A stretch of DNA of 64,000 nucleotides from Paenibacillus piscarius (GCF_022234545.1 NZ_JAIEUI010000004.1:372001-436000), one strand, 5' to 3'. Counted from the stretch's first letter, positions 17,264-27,633 are shown. Notes: generated from the letters alone by a model not told the origin. Numbers and translations: made by a program.

Positions 17264-20200
17264 CTATCTGGGAATGATATAAGATATGGATGTTCCCCGG
17301 CCGGGCACACTGTCAATCGTCAGGCCCGTTCCGTACATTCTGTGCAGGCGGCGCTGAATATTCCGCAGGCCGATGCCGCCCTCCTTCCGTTCCTCCGACA
17401 GCACCTCGGCAATCCGCTCCGGCGTCATGCCGACCCCGTTATCCTGAACGGCTACTCGAATGCTGCCGGGCAGCAGCTCCACAGACAGCTGCACGGTGCC
17501 GCCGGCCTCCTTCTGCATCAGGCCGTGATTCACGGCATTCTCGACAATCGGCTGGATGCTCAGCGGCGGAACCATCCCCATAATATCGTCCGGCACATCA
17601 TATTCGATATGAAGCCGTTCATCGAACCGTGCCTGCTCCAGCGCCAGGTAAGACTGGACCAGCCCCAGCTCCTTATCGATCGGAACCGTCTGTCCCCGGT
17701 TCTGGAAGTCGAAGCTGCTGCGCAGATACTGGCTGAGGTCCAGCAGCAGCTCCGTTGCCTTTTCCGGGTCCTCAGGACATACCGAAATAATGGCATTAAG
17801 AGCATTATACAAGAAATGAGGCTTAATTTGGGCCTGCAGAAAAGCAATTTCCGCCTGAACAGAGGCACGGATCGACTTACGCATATCCAGCAGGGTCTGC
17901 ACGCGCGCTTTGAACTCGCGCAGCTCCACCGGCTTACTCAGATAATCATTCGCCCCCGCCTCGAAGGCGGCCAGAATATCATCAGGGCGGCTGCTGGCCA
18001 TCAGTACCAGAATCGGCAGCTCCGACAAGGCGAAGCGTTCGCGGATCGTTTTGCAGAGCAGCAGCCCGGGCAACTCCGGCATCACCCAGTCAGCAATAAC
18101 CAGATCAAGCTCAGGATGCTGCTGGATAATATCAACCGCCTCCACCCCGCTGCTGGCGGTTATAACCGTGTGGCTCTCCAGCTGCAGCACTCCGGTCAGC
18201 ACACGAAGATTGACCGGATCATTATCCACGACCAGAATGGTGCAGCAATCGTCTGTCAGCGGCTCCGGTGAATCTTCAGGAAGCTGAAGCGCGGCGGCGG
18301 TCTCCCATCCGGCTGATTCCGGGAATTCGGCCTGCAGCGCATGGCTCCGCCGCAGGATAGGCTGAGTGAAGCGGAAGACGGAGCCGTGGCCCACCACCGA
18401 GTGCGCCTCAATCTCCCCGCCGGTCAGCTCCACCAGCTTCTGGGTAATGCTAAGCCCAAGCCCGTTCTCCCTGTAGACCTTGTTCGCTGCGGGGCCGACC
18501 GGATCATAGGCATCAAATATGCAGCGCAGCCGCTCCGGGGCTATGCCCTGGCCGGTGTCCGTTATAATAATGGCAACATACTCTTCTATAACCTCAGCGG
18601 ACAGGGTTATCACGCCCCGTGGGGTATAATTCACCGCATTTGCGAGTAAATTATGCAGAATCTGCGCCAGACGCTGCTCATCCGTCTCCAGCAGCGGAAG
18701 CTCCCCGGGCAGATTCAGCCGGAATTCCAGCTGGCTGTTCCCATAGATCTGGCGGGTCACCTCCATGATGGAGGAGGCCGACATCCGCAGGTCAACCGCC
18801 TGCCGGCGCAGGGAGAGAGAGCCGTGATTCAGCTTCGCGAAGTCCGACATATCATGGATCAGAGCGGTCAGCCGCTTGCCGGTTGAGACAATGGTGAGCA
18901 GCTGCTCACTCTGGGCGCTGCTGACGGAGCCCGCCGTACCCTGGACCAGCACCTTGGCCAGGTTGACAATACCCTGCAGCGGTGCGCGCAGCTCCTTGGA
19001 GGTATCGGAGATGAAGTCATCCTTCAGGCCGTCCAGCGTCAGCAGGCGGCGGGACAGCTGCTCTACCTCCAGGAAGGAGGACGAGTACTTACGGGTCATC
19101 ACAATCGCCTGAATGAATCCGAACAGGACAATCTCATAGGAGATGATGAAGTAGCTTAAGTTCAGACCCATGAAGCTGATCAGATAATAGATAATGACGA
19201 CGCTGAGACTCTCAATGCTGACCATCATGAGGAACATATTCCTGGTATTCTTCCGGGTGCCCTGCACCATCGTGTAGAGGACGAAGCCGATACTTACAGA
19301 GCCCCAGGTCAGCAGCAGGCCTTCCAGGTAGCTGAACAGATAAGCCGGTACGAAGACGGCAATCAGCAGCAGCAGTGCCGTAATTAGCCTGGAGGCCTTG
19401 ATTACTGCCATCGATATAGGATAATTCACAGAGTTGGCGACATAGTGCAGCAGATAATAGTAGACCAGCGTGGATGAGGCTAATTGCAGCTTAAGGATAA
19501 CCTCATAGGGGAAGCCGGGCAGCGCCCAGGTGATGAGCTTCTCGCCGTGCGTCAGAACGTAGACAAAGGCCGCGATACAGAACAGGCCCAGATAGAGTGT
19601 AACCCCCCGGCTCTCCCTGACCCTGGAGAACATGAGCAGGAATAAGGCGAGCACGAAGAAGCCGATGAGCGAGGCTCCGTCCACGAACAGGGCAAGCTCC
19701 CTGTGCTTCAGGATTGAAGCCTGGTCACCAATGACAATCGGCTGAACGATGCCTCCTGAGGAATAGCTGTAATTAGCTACCTGCACGATGATCTCCATCG
19801 TATCCCCGGTTACCGAAGCGAAGCCCATAAAGGGAGCATTGTTCTGCCTTCCCTGGGAAGCGGAGGCGGCCGGTGTACCGCTGCTGCCGAGCTCCTGCCC
19901 GTTCAGGAAGACTCTGCTGGCACTGCGGATGTTGCTGGTGCGCAGGCCATAGACCACAGCTTCTCCTGCGGTAATTCTGGCCTGAAGGCGGTATGTAGCG
20001 TATCCTTGGGCTGCGGGCTTGTCTTGCCCGGCCAGGTCCTCATTCCATTTCCCGGGAACCCGGGCAATTGCAGATACGGCCGGAGCGGACCACTCCCCGT
20101 CCCCGGGCAGGAAATCCTCGGGCGAGAGCAGGGCCCCGCGGTACATCTCCCATTCGCCGTTCAGCCTCACGACACCGTCACGCTGGAAGTCCCAGGTCCG

Positions 20201-20332
20201 CAGATCGATGAAGCCCTGCCGGGCCTGCGGCATGGTCGTTTCCCGCGGATGCAGCGACTGGAGCACCAGAATGAGCGGAACAATTAGCACCAGCACCAGA
20301 CTGCCGAGAATACTCAGCCAATACTTTCTCAT
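17264..20332 (-). CDS. Composite 7TMR-DISM sensor kinase with dead first H-box and LytS-type second kinase
   Basis: The 1022-residue protein has a signal/TM segment (8-25), an extracellular jelly-roll sensor (about 50-205, 7TMR-DISMED2 type), seven membrane helices (about 215-410), a HisKA-like helix pair (about 425-495), HATPase 1 (about 540-660), a receiver domain (D748 in VIADWVMPELPG), and a C-terminal LytS-type kinase with IKPHFLYNALN (H839) and HATPase 2. In the first H-box the usual SHELRTPL reads SKELRAPL: Lys446 replaces the phosphoacceptor His. Phosphotransfer must start from H839, or the first unit is only a dimer/ATP-binding module. It likely drives the SARP regulator encoded downstream. 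Confidence 0.92.
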   Translation of the reverse strand: MRKYWLSILGSLVLVLIVPLILVLQSLHPRETTMPQARQGFIDLRTWDFQRDGVVRLNGEWEMYRGALLSPEDFLPGDGEWSAPAVSAIARVPGKWNEDLAGQDKPAAQGYATYRLQARITAGEAVVYGLRTSNIRSASRVFLNGQELGSSGTPAASASQGRQNNAPFMGFASVTGDTMEIIVQVANYSYSSGGIVQPIVIGDQASILKHRELALFVDGASLIGFFVLALFLLMFSRVRESRGVTLYLGLFCIAAFVYVLTHGEKLITWALPGFPYEVILKLQLASSTLVYYYLLHYVANSVNYPISMAVIKASRLITALLLLIAVFVPAYLFSYLEGLLLTWGSVSIGFVLYTMVQGTRKNTRNMFLMMVSIESLSVVIIYYLISFMGLNLSYFIISYEIVLFGFIQAIVMTRKYSSSFLEVEQLSRRLLTLDGLKDDFISDTSKELRAPLQGIVNLAKVLVQGTAGSVSSAQSEQLLTIVSTGKRLTALIHDMSDFAKLNHGSLSLRRQAVDLRMSASSIMEVTRQIYGNSQLEFRLNLPGELPLLETDEQRLAQILHNLLANAVNYTPRGVITLSAEVIEEYVAIIITDTGQGIAPERLRCIFDAYDPVGPAANKVYRENGLGLSITQKLVELTGGEIEAHSVVGHGSVFRFTQPILRRSHALQAEFPESAGWETAAALQLPEDSPEPLTDDCCTILVVDNDPVNLRVLTGVLQLESHTVITASSGVEAVDIIQQHPELDLVIADWVMPELPGLLLCKTIRERFALSELPILVLMASSRPDDILAAFEAGANDYLSKPVELREFKARVQTLLDMRKSIRASVQAEIAFLQAQIKPHFLYNALNAIISVCPEDPEKATELLLDLSQYLRSSFDFQNRGQTVPIDKELGLVQSYLALEQARFDERLHIEYDVPDDIMGMVPPLSIQPIVENAVNHGLMQKEAGGTVQLSVELLPGSIRVAVQDNGVGMTPERIAEVLSEERKEGGIGLRNIQRRLHRMYGTGLTIDSVPGRGTSISYIIPR

Positions 20333-20405
20333 AGATCCTCTGCCATTCCTTTCTAGTTGTCATTGTATAAATTATACATTAGGAACAGTTTGCTGACGTC
20401 AAAAA

Positions 20406-20433
20406 AAGCCGATTCCTATATTTCGGAATCGGC
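20406..20433 (-). terminator. Intrinsic terminator of xpt-pbuX
   Basis: Ten-base perfect stem (20406-20415 with 20424-20433) followed on the leftward strand by TTTTTTTG. It sits just past the pbuX stop. Confidence 0.9.
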
Positions 20434-20469
20434 TGGGCATCTGATTAGATTTTAAGAGCATGGAATATT

Positions 20470-21783
20470 TTACTTGGCTTCCGGAGCCGCAGCCCCGGCA
20501 GTACCAGCGGCAACAGCGGTATGCTCCTGGCTCCTCGTCAGGCAGATATTCAGAATAATCGCGGTCAGCGACCCGGATACGATTCCGTTCTGCAGCAGCA
20601 TCCGGGCGAATTCCGGCAGCTGGTCGAACATGGACGGAAGCACGGCCGAGCCGAGGCCCACGGCAATACTGCAGGCGGCAATCAGCAGGTTGCCGTCCTT
20701 ACGCAGGTCCACATCCGCCAGAATCGACATCCCGGAGGCGGCGACGGAGCCGAACATGACAATCATCGCCCCGCCCAACACCGCGTTCGGCACCACGGTA
20801 GTCAGTGCGGCCAGCTTGGGCAGCAGCCCGAGCACAACCATAATCCCGCCTGCGGCAAAAATGACATTGCGCGTCTTCACCCGCGTCAGCGACAGCAAGC
20901 CGACATTCTGGGAGAAAGCGGTATACGGAAAGGCATTGAACAGGCCGCCGAGCATAATGGCAAGCCCTTCAGAGCGCAGGCCGTTCACGATCTGCTTCTG
21001 CTCTACCTTCTGATCTGTCGCTTTGCCTACTGCAAAATAGACGCCTGTCGATTCCACCATGGATACAATATTAACGATAATCATTGTGAAGATGGCTGTA
21101 ACGCTGAACTGCGGCCAGCCGAAGTAGAACGGCTGGGCAACGCTGACCCAGGAGGCTGTAGTCACCGTAGAGAAATGTACGATGCCCATGAAGTAGCCGA
21201 TGGCTGTGCCAGCCACGAGGCCGACCAGCACCGAAACGGAGCGCAGGAAGCCGGTGGTCAGCCGGTTCACAGCCAGGATCACCAGCAGTGTGATCAGTGC
21301 AAGCAGCAGGTTACGGGGCTGTCCGAAGTCAGCGCTGCCCTGGCCGCCGGCCACATTATTCATTGCGACCGGAATCAGCGAGAGGCCGATAATAGTTACT
21401 ACCGATCCTGTGACAACGGTCGGGAAGAACTTCAGCAGCTTCCCGTACACCGGCGCGGCCAGCACGACGAACAAGCCGGAGATTATAATCGCACCGTAGG
21501 CTGTTGCCAGATTAGAACCTGAAGCAATGGCGATAATCGGGCTGACGGCGGTGAAGGTACAGCCGAGGACCACAGGCAGCCCGCTGCCGAAATACTTGCT
21601 GCCCATAACCTGCAGCAGGGTAGCGAGCCCGCATGTGAACAGATCCGCAGCAATCAGGTACGCCATCTGCGCACCGCTTAAGTTCAAAGCCCCTCCAACC
21701 ACCAGCGGTACGATAACCGCTCCGGCATACATTGCCAGCACATGCTGCAGCCCGAGGGCAAATACCTTCTGCTTGCTTAACAT
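20470..21783 (-). CDS. pbuX: Xanthine permease (NCS2 family)
   Basis: The 437-residue protein has about 12-14 membrane helices and NCS2 features (QHVLAMYAGAV near the start, the QNVGLL-type motif AFSQNVGLL near residue 278). It imports xanthine with protons or Na+. Its start overlaps the xpt stop by seven bases, the same gene order as B. subtilis xpt-pbuX, in which uptake and phosphoribosylation are coupled. Expression is set by the purine riboswitch ahead of xpt. The specificity for xanthine over uracil or urate rests on this linkage more than on sequence. A short Ala-rich tail follows the last helix. Confidence 0.93.
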   Translation of the reverse strand: MLSKQKVFALGLQHVLAMYAGAVIVPLVVGGALNLSGAQMAYLIAADLFTCGLATLLQVMGSKYFGSGLPVVLGCTFTAVSPIIAIASGSNLATAYGAIIISGLFVVLAAPVYGKLLKFFPTVVTGSVVTIIGLSLIPVAMNNVAGGQGSADFGQPRNLLLALITLLVILAVNRLTTGFLRSVSVLVGLVAGTAIGYFMGIVHFSTVTTASWVSVAQPFYFGWPQFSVTAIFTMIIVNIVSMVESTGVYFAVGKATDQKVEQKQIVNGLRSEGLAIMLGGLFNAFPYTAFSQNVGLLSLTRVKTRNVIFAAGGIMVVLGLLPKLAALTTVVPNAVLGGAMIVMFGSVAASGMSILADVDLRKDGNLLIAACSIAVGLGSAVLPSMFDQLPEFARMLLQNGIVSGSLTAIILNICLTRSQEHTAVAAGTAGAAAPEAK

Positions 21784-22382
21784 CCTGCACTCTCCTTAGT
21801 CCGTTCTTCTTGATCTATGAAATGAATCTCGCCCGGCGACATGGAGGCAATCCGCGCCAGGGAATGTACAGGGATGCCGCGCTGCTCCAGCAGACTGCGC
21901 CCTTCCTGGAAGCTTTTCTCAATCACACATCCGACCCCCAGCAGCTCTGCACCGGATTCCGCTACGATATCGCACAGTCCTACAAGCGCAGCTCCGGTAG
22001 CCAGGAAGTCATCGACAATCAGTACCTTATCTTCCGGTCCCAAGTACTTCTGCGAGATGCTGATCTTGTAGTCCTCCTGCCGGGTGAACGAATGGACCGC
22101 TGCCGAGTACACTTCCTCCGCCAGAGTGACCGCCTTCTTCTTCTTGGCGTAAATAAACGGTACTCCCAGCGCAATTCCCGCCGCCATGGCGAACTGGATG
22201 CCGCTCGCCTCCACCGTCAGCACCTTCGTCACCGCCCGGTCCCCGAAGATCCTGGCGAATTCCTGCCCGATCTGCAGCGCCAGCTCCGTATCGACCTGAT
22301 GGTTCAGAAATGAGTCTACCTTCAGTACGGTGTCTGACAGAATTAACCCCTCTTGCCTGATGCGTTCCTCCAATACCTTCAT
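21777..22382 (-). CDS. xpt: Xanthine phosphoribosyltransferase
   Basis: The enzyme converts xanthine and PRPP to XMP for purine salvage in the cytosol. The 201-residue protein starts MKVLEERIRQEG, matching family N-termini, and carries the PRPP loop VLIVDDFLATGAA near residue 125. The ATG at 22382 is chosen over the in-frame ATG at 22412, because the latter lies in the terminator T-run of the leader and has no site, while AAGGAAGG precedes 22382. It overlaps pbuX and is the first gene of the two-gene operon, controlled by transcription attenuation. Confidence 0.95.
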   Translation of the reverse strand: MKVLEERIRQEGLILSDTVLKVDSFLNHQVDTELALQIGQEFARIFGDRAVTKVLTVEASGIQFAMAAGIALGVPFIYAKKKKAVTLAEEVYSAAVHSFTRQEDYKISISQKYLGPEDKVLIVDDFLATGAALVGLCDIVAESGAELLGVGCVIEKSFQEGRSLLEQRGIPVHSLARIASMSPGEIHFIDQEERTKESAGC

Positions 22383-22410
22383 TACAGCCGTCCTTCCTTC
22401 TTGTGAAATC

Positions 22411-22454
22411 AAAAAAGACAGATCCCTTGAGCGTTTCTCTCAAGTGAATCTGTC
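22411..22454 (-). terminator. Riboswitch expression-platform terminator ahead of xpt
   Basis: A long hairpin (arms start at 22417 and end at 22454, GACAGAT/ATCTGTC outside and CTTGAG/CTCAAG inside) is followed on the leftward strand by TTTTTT. It stands between the purine aptamer and the xpt start, so ligand binding should favour this terminator and shut the operon off. Confidence 0.88.
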
Positions 22455-22565
22455 CTTCTGGGTTTTTGTCCCTTAGTGGTGTAACACAAATGTATGTGTC
22501 CGCATCGCTTGGACCAGTCCTTCTGTGAGCTTCAGCTCAAGAAACGGAACCCTAGATGCGCTATT

Positions 22566-22640
22566 TCACTCATAGTCGGATAATTACAGTGGTTATCCGG
22601 TAGAAACTTATGGGCCATATTCCCAAGATTATATGAGTTA
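22566..22640 (-). promoter_or_regulatory. Purine riboswitch aptamer, guanine class
   Basis: On the leftward strand the P1 arms (AACTCATA and TATGAGT) enclose the P2 and P3 hairpins with the conserved GGAATATGGCC, AGTTTCTACC and CCGACTATG core segments. The base that decides specificity in the family (position 74 in B. subtilis numbering) is C here, the complement of G22575, which pairs with guanine-type ligands. The adenine class has U. About 110 bases separate the aptamer from the terminator hairpin, longer than usual. Controls xpt-pbuX. Confidence 0.95.
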
Positions 22641-22670
22641 ATATAATGCCTGTTTTGAAAACCTTCGTTT

Positions 22671-22699
22671 ATCTTACACGCTCTTTTCATTGCTTACAA
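22671..22699 (-). promoter_or_regulatory. Candidate sigma-A promoter for xpt-pbuX
   Basis: Reading leftward, TTGTAA (22699-22694) and TAAGAT (22676-22671) are separated by 17 bases and lie about 30 bases ahead of the riboswitch aptamer. Position and spacing fit; the boxes are moderate matches. Confidence 0.55.
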
Positions 22700-22912
22700 G
22701 CCAAATTTTAAGGATAAATGCGGCGAATTTCATAATTTTTCATGAACAAGCGGCATTAGGAAACCTTAGCTAGGATATACTGGCATGAGCCCTGGAGCAA
22801 CTATGTAAATTTAGGATTTCGGGTGTTTTATTGATGTCTTCTATATCACTGAGCCTCTATTAAAAGTATAATCATATAGTTACGTATTCTAACTGAACAA
22901 AGGCGGCGAACT

Positions 22913-25900
22913 ATGAGCATAAAACAACAAGTTTGGTTAGCGACATCAGCTTCTATACTGCTGCTCGGCAGTATGATTATTATATCGATTCTTAATATGG
23001 AAGGCGGACTGCGGCTTATCACCGCAGGGCTTGGTGCAATCGGCATTCTGGTCGGGGCGGGTCTTATAACCAGCATCCAGCGGAATATAGACCGCGGCCT
23101 GAACCGGATTAAGGATATCTCCCGGGATATAGACGCAGGGACGCTTAACCCTGAAACTGCTGCACGCAATGATGAATTCGGACAGCTTGCAGTGTCCTTC
23201 TACGGGCTTGCGGCCGATCTTCACCACCGCACGGCCGAAGAACGGGAGCTGCGGCTGAGAGCCGAGGAAGAGGCATGGATTAATACACAGGTATCAGAGA
23301 TTACACTGCTCCTTCAGGGCTCCGTGCAATTGCAGACAGCCTCACGCCTATTTATCGGCAGACTGGCTTCGGCCGTCGGCGCTAACTATGGAGCTGTATA
23401 TCTGAAGCAGGACGGGCGGATGCACTTCACGGCAGGTTATGCCTTCGATGAATCTGCGGCAGGGCGCGAGCCGATTGAGCTGGGCAGCGGCCTGGTTGGA
23501 CAATGCGCGCTGGATGAGCAGCTGCTGGTTCTCCGCCAGCTGCCCGAAGATTATATCAAGGTCCGCTCCGGGCTGGGGGAAGCTTCCCCGTCCACACTGA
23601 TTCTTGTTCCGCTCAAGCATGAACAGGAGGTTGTGGCCGTCATGGAGCTGGCTGCCCTGAGTCCATTCAGTCCGAAGGAGATGCAGTTAATCGAGCGCAC
23701 CGGACAGAACATGGGCGTGCTGATCAATACCCTGACCGGTGTAGCCCGGATTGAAGAGCTGCTGAACGAGACCCAGCTCCAGAAGGAAGAGCTGGAGACG
23801 CAGACGGAGGAGCTGCAGGCCCAGACCGAGGAGCTGGAAGCCCAGACGGAAGAGCTGCTGGCCCAGACCGAGGAACTGCGCCTCCAGACCGAGCAGTTGC
23901 ATGACCAGAAGGCCGAGATAGAAGCCCAAGCCGACGAGCTGAAGCAGCAGACAAAGGAGCTGCAGACCTCCAACCTCGAGCTGCAGCAGCAGATGGAGCT
24001 GACCGCCCGGCAGACGGCGGAGATCAAGGCTCAGGCCGATGAGATCACGGCGGCTAACCGCGAGATGCAGGTACAGCTGGAGATTACAGAACGGCAAAAG
24101 AACGAGATTGCCGAGCAGGCCGAAGAACTCCAGGCCCAGGCGGGCGAGTTGCTGGCGCAGAAGGAGCAGCTGCAGAATCAGACCGAAGAGCTCAAGGCCC
24201 AGACCGAGGAGCTGCAGGCTCAGACAGAGGAATTGCAGGACCAGGCCGGTGAGCTGGAGGCCCAGAAGGAAGAGCTGGCTGCTTCCCACATACAACTGCT
24301 GTCCCAGATCGAGCTTACTGAGCAGCAGAAGGAAGAGATTCAGGCCCAGGCCCAGGAGATCTTCCTGGCGGCCCAATACAAATCTGAATTTCTCGCCAAT
24401 GTCTCCCATGAGCTGCGCACCCCGCTGAACAGCCTCCTGATCCTCTCGCAGATTCTTGCCGAGAACAAGGAAGGCAATCTGCAGGCGAAGCAGCTGGAAT
24501 ATGTGCATACCATCTTCTCGGCAGGCAAGGATCTGCTGCAGCTGATTGATGAGATTCTCGATCTGGCTAAGCTGGAGGTCGGCAAGATGACGGCTGTGAT
24601 TGAGCCGGTCGGGCTGCAGGATCTCAGCAACCATGTCTTCCGCCGGTTCGAGCAGCAGGCCAAGAAGAAGAACCTCCGGTTCGATGTCCATGCGGACAGC
24701 CGCCTGCCCGATCATCTGTTGACCGACGGCCACAGGCTGCAGCAGATTCTCAACAACCTGCTGTCTAATGCCATCAAGTTCACACCGGAGCAAGGCTCCG
24801 TCTCCCTGTTCATCCGCTTCAGCGGAGAAGAGGCCATCTTCTCCGTCAGCGATACCGGTATCGGGATTGCCGCCTCCAAGCTGGACAGCATCTTCGAGGC
24901 CTTCCAGCAGGCGGACGGCACCACCAGCCGCAAGTATGGTGGAACTGGCCTCGGCCTGACGATCTGCCGTGAGCTCGCTGCTCTCCTGGGCGGACGGATT
25001 GAGGTCGATTCCGCAGAGGGCAAGGGCAGCACCTTCTCCCTGATTATTCCGGCGGTTGAGCCGGGAGAGGATGCTATCGCCCAGGCAGCTGCCGCATACA
25101 CAGCGCCGCTGCCTGCCGAGCTGCCGGTGGAGAAGCCGGCCGGCCGGGAGAATCAGCCGTTCCGTGAATCCTTCGTTCCCGATATTTCCATCTCTAATCC
25201 GAAGCTGCTGCAATATAAAGAAATGGAAGATGACCGTGATAACCTGCAGACCGGCGACATCACCCTCCTGATCATTGAAGAGGACGCCGAATTCGCCGCC
25301 AGACTGCTGGAGCTGGCGCGCAGCCGGGGCTTCAAGACCATCGTCGCCTTCCAGGGTGACCAGGGGCTTGCCCTGGCCCATGCCTATAAGCCCGATGCCA
25401 TCCTGCTCGACCTGCATCTGCCCGTGCTGGACGGCTGGGCCATCATCAGCCGGCTGAAGAGCCGGCCGGAGCTGCGCCATATTCCGGTGCATGTCATCTC
25501 GACCGCCGAGGAGAACCAGCAGAGCTTGTCGATGGGCGCCTTGTCCTTCTGGAAGAAGCCGAATGACTATGCCGAGCTGGAGGCAGCCTTCCTCCAGATT
25601 GAGACGTATATCCGCCGCCGGGTGAAGAGCCTCCTGATCGTGGAAGACAACCAGGACCTGCGCCGCAGCCTGGTCGAATTCATCGCCCATCCCGATGTGA
25701 ACATCATTGCGGTGGGAACCGGAAGAGAGGCGATGGAGCATCTCGCGAGCCATCATTTTGATTGTATGGTGCTCGACCTGGGCCTGTCTGATATTTCCGG
25801 CTTCGACCTGCTGGAGCAGATCAAGACCAACCGCAAGCTGCAGACGCTGCCCGTCATCATTTATACCGGCAAGGACCTCAGCAAGACCGACGAGCAGCGG

Positions 25901-26428
25901 CTTAAGCACTACGCCGAGAGCATTGTGATCAAGAACGTCCGCTCGATGGAACGGCTCTATGACGATACAGCCCTGTACCTCCACCGCAAGCACGCAGACC
26001 TGCCTCTTGACAAGCAGCGTCTGATTGAGAATCTCCATAATCCCGAGGCGGCCTTTGCCGGCAAAAGCATTCTGCTCGTGGATGATGATATGCGTAATAT
26101 TTTTGCGTTATCGAGTGTGCTGGAGGGTTATAATATGGAGATCAGCTTTGCCCAGAACGGCAGAGAGGCTCTGGAGCATCTGGAGACCCACCCGGGCACC
26201 GAGCTGATCTTCATGGATATCATGATGCCCGAGATGGACGGCTACGAGACGATGAAGCAGATCCGGCTGCGGCCGGAATATGACCAGATCGTCATTATCG
26301 CGCTGACCGCCCGTGCCCTGGAGGAAGACCGGGTCAAATGCCTCGAAGCAGGAGCCAACGATTACATCTCGAAGCCGATTAATACGACGCAGCTGGTAAG
26401 AGTGCTGAAATTATGGTTGATTCAATAG
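22913..26428 (+). CDS. Hybrid histidine kinase: 2 TM - HAMP - GAF - coiled coil - HisKA/HATPase - 3 receivers
   Basis: The 1171-residue protein has two close N-terminal helices (about 8-28, 34-54) with almost no external loop, a HAMP domain (about 55-108), GAF (about 125-275), then about 200 residues of heptad coiled coil built from repeated QTEELQA units (about 280-485). HisKA follows with H499 in VSHELRTPL, then HATPase ([17 protein letters not shown]) and three receivers with D833, D955 and D1102. The first receiver starts IIEEDAEF. It probably senses an internal cue via GAF and passes phosphate to the neighbouring regulator-kinase. RBS AAAGGCGG. Similar kinases are common in Paenibacillus. 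Confidence 0.92.
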   Translation: MSIKQQVWLATSASILLLGSMIIISILNMEGGLRLITAGLGAIGILVGAGLITSIQRNIDRGLNRIKDISRDIDAGTLNPETAARNDEFGQLAVSFYGLAADLHHRTAEERELRLRAEEEAWINTQVSEITLLLQGSVQLQTASRLFIGRLASAVGANYGAVYLKQDGRMHFTAGYAFDESAAGREPIELGSGLVGQCALDEQLLVLRQLPEDYIKVRSGLGEASPSTLILVPLKHEQEVVAVMELAALSPFSPKEMQLIERTGQNMGVLINTLTGVARIEELLNETQLQKEELETQTEELQAQTEELEAQTEELLAQTEELRLQTEQLHDQKAEIEAQADELKQQTKELQTSNLELQQQMELTARQTAEIKAQADEITAANREMQVQLEITERQKNEIAEQAEELQAQAGELLAQKEQLQNQTEELKAQTEELQAQTEELQDQAGELEAQKEELAASHIQLLSQIELTEQQKEEIQAQAQEIFLAAQYKSEFLANVSHELRTPLNSLLILSQILAENKEGNLQAKQLEYVHTIFSAGKDLLQLIDEILDLAKLEVGKMTAVIEPVGLQDLSNHVFRRFEQQAKKKNLRFDVHADSRLPDHLLTDGHRLQQILNNLLSNAIKFTPEQGSVSLFIRFSGEEAIFSVSDTGIGIAASKLDSIFEAFQQADGTTSRKYGGTGLGLTICRELAALLGGRIEVDSAEGKGSTFSLIIPAVEPGEDAIAQAAAAYTAPLPAELPVEKPAGRENQPFRESFVPDISISNPKLLQYKEMEDDRDNLQTGDITLLIIEEDAEFAARLLELARSRGFKTIVAFQGDQGLALAHAYKPDAILLDLHLPVLDGWAIISRLKSRPELRHIPVHVISTAEENQQSLSMGALSFWKKPNDYAELEAAFLQIETYIRRRVKSLLIVEDNQDLRRSLVEFIAHPDVNIIAVGTGREAMEHLASHHFDCMVLDLGLSDISGFDLLEQIKTNRKLQTLPVIIYTGKDLSKTDEQRLKHYAESIVIKNVRSMERLYDDTALYLHRKHADLPLDKQRLIENLHNPEAAFAGKSILLVDDDMRNIFALSSVLEGYNMEISFAQNGREALEHLETHPGTELIFMDIMMPEMDGYETMKQIRLRPEYDQIVIIALTARALEEDRVKCLEAGANDYISKPINTTQLVRVLKLWLIQ

Positions 26429-26436
26429 GAGGAGTC

Positions 26437-27612
26437 ATGGAGTATCCCATCAATATCTTAGTTGTAGATGACCGGGCAGATGAATTTCTGTCCGTTCAGG
26501 CATTGCTGGCCGACTCTCCCTACCGGCTGGTTAACGCACTTTCGGGGATGGATGCCCTCAAATGTCTGCTGGAGCAGGAATTCGCCCTGATTATTATGGA
26601 TGTGCTAATGCCGGGGATGAACGGGTTCGAGACGGCGAAACGGATCAAGATGCGCCAGAAATCGCGTGACATCCCAATTATTTTCCTGACCTCCCTGACC
26701 TCCGAATTAGAAAATTATATGATGGCCTACACCGCCGGGGCGATTGATTATCTGACCAAGCCGTTTCACCCGGTGGTGCTGAAGAGCAAGATTGACGGCT
26801 TCGTCCGCCTCTATCAGACCCGCAAGGAGCTGCAGCTGAAGACCCAGGAGCTGGAGACGGCGAACAGCATTCTGACCGAGCTGAAGGAGACTGCCGAGGT
26901 GGCGCTGCGCATCAAGACCGGCTTCCTCGCCATGATGAGCCATGAGATCCGTACACCGCTGAACGGGATTATCGCCATGTCCGATGTGCTGCGCTCCTCC
27001 GATCTCTCTGCAGACGACCAGGAGATGGCCGAGATCATTCATACCAGCGGCCATGCGCTTGTCTCCGTCATCACCCATATCCTGGACTTCACCAAGATTG
27101 AATCCGGCAAAATGGAGCTGGATTTCGAGCTCTTCAACCTCCATTCCTGCATCAAAGAAACGGTCGATCTGTTCAGGGCGCTGGCCAAAGAACGCAGCCT
27201 GACCCTGGAGACCGCCATTGACCCTGACATTCCCGCCCTGCTCGTCGGCGACCCTAACCGCCTGCGTCAGGTACTCAATAATCTGATCGGCAATGCCATT
27301 AAGTTCACGATCACCGGCGGCGTCAAAGTGAAGGTCCAGCTGAAGCAGGAGTTAGACAAGCTGCTTGAGCTGGAGTTCATTATTGAAGATACCGGCATAG
27401 GCATTCCGGCAGACAAAATGAAATATCTGTTCCAGCCCTTCACCCAGATCGGGGCCACCATTAACCGCAAGTTCGGCGGAACCGGGCTGGGCCTGTCCAT
27501 CTGCAAAATGCTGGTCGACCTCATGGGCGGAACGATCTACGCGAAGCCGGACGTCCCTGACGGGGCAACCTTCATCTTCACCATCCAGGTCGCTGAAGGC
27601 CAGCCGGACTGA
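26437..27612 (+). CDS. Receiver-first hybrid histidine kinase
   Basis: The 391-residue protein has an N-terminal receiver (D55 in IIMDVLMPGMNG), a short coiled linker (about 125-160), HisKA with H169 in MSHEIRTPLNG, and a HATPase domain (NLIGNAIKFT, GTGLGLSI) reaching the end. It has no membrane segment, so it is cytosolic. The ATG at 26437 is set by TAGGAGGAG; an earlier in-frame ATG lies inside the upstream gene. Only eight bases separate it from the 1171-residue kinase, so the two form an operon and probably a phosphorelay. No output DNA-binding domain is encoded beside them, so the final target is elsewhere. Confidence 0.92.
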   Translation: MEYPINILVVDDRADEFLSVQALLADSPYRLVNALSGMDALKCLLEQEFALIIMDVLMPGMNGFETAKRIKMRQKSRDIPIIFLTSLTSELENYMMAYTAGAIDYLTKPFHPVVLKSKIDGFVRLYQTRKELQLKTQELETANSILTELKETAEVALRIKTGFLAMMSHEIRTPLNGIIAMSDVLRSSDLSADDQEMAEIIHTSGHALVSVITHILDFTKIESGKMELDFELFNLHSCIKETVDLFRALAKERSLTLETAIDPDIPALLVGDPNRLRQVLNNLIGNAIKFTITGGVKVKVQLKQELDKLLELEFIIEDTGIGIPADKMKYLFQPFTQIGATINRKFGGTGLGLSICKMLVDLMGGTIYAKPDVPDGATFIFTIQVAEGQPD

Positions 27613-27633
27613 GCCTTTGCCTCTGCATACAGC

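Noticed and set aside
23687..26038. 783-codon open frame opposite the large hybrid kinase
   Set aside because: It is the antisense shadow of a GC-rich, repeat-rich gene. It has no ribosome site, its Leu/Gln-rich runs mirror the QTEELQA repeats, and the sense frame has complete kinase motifs.
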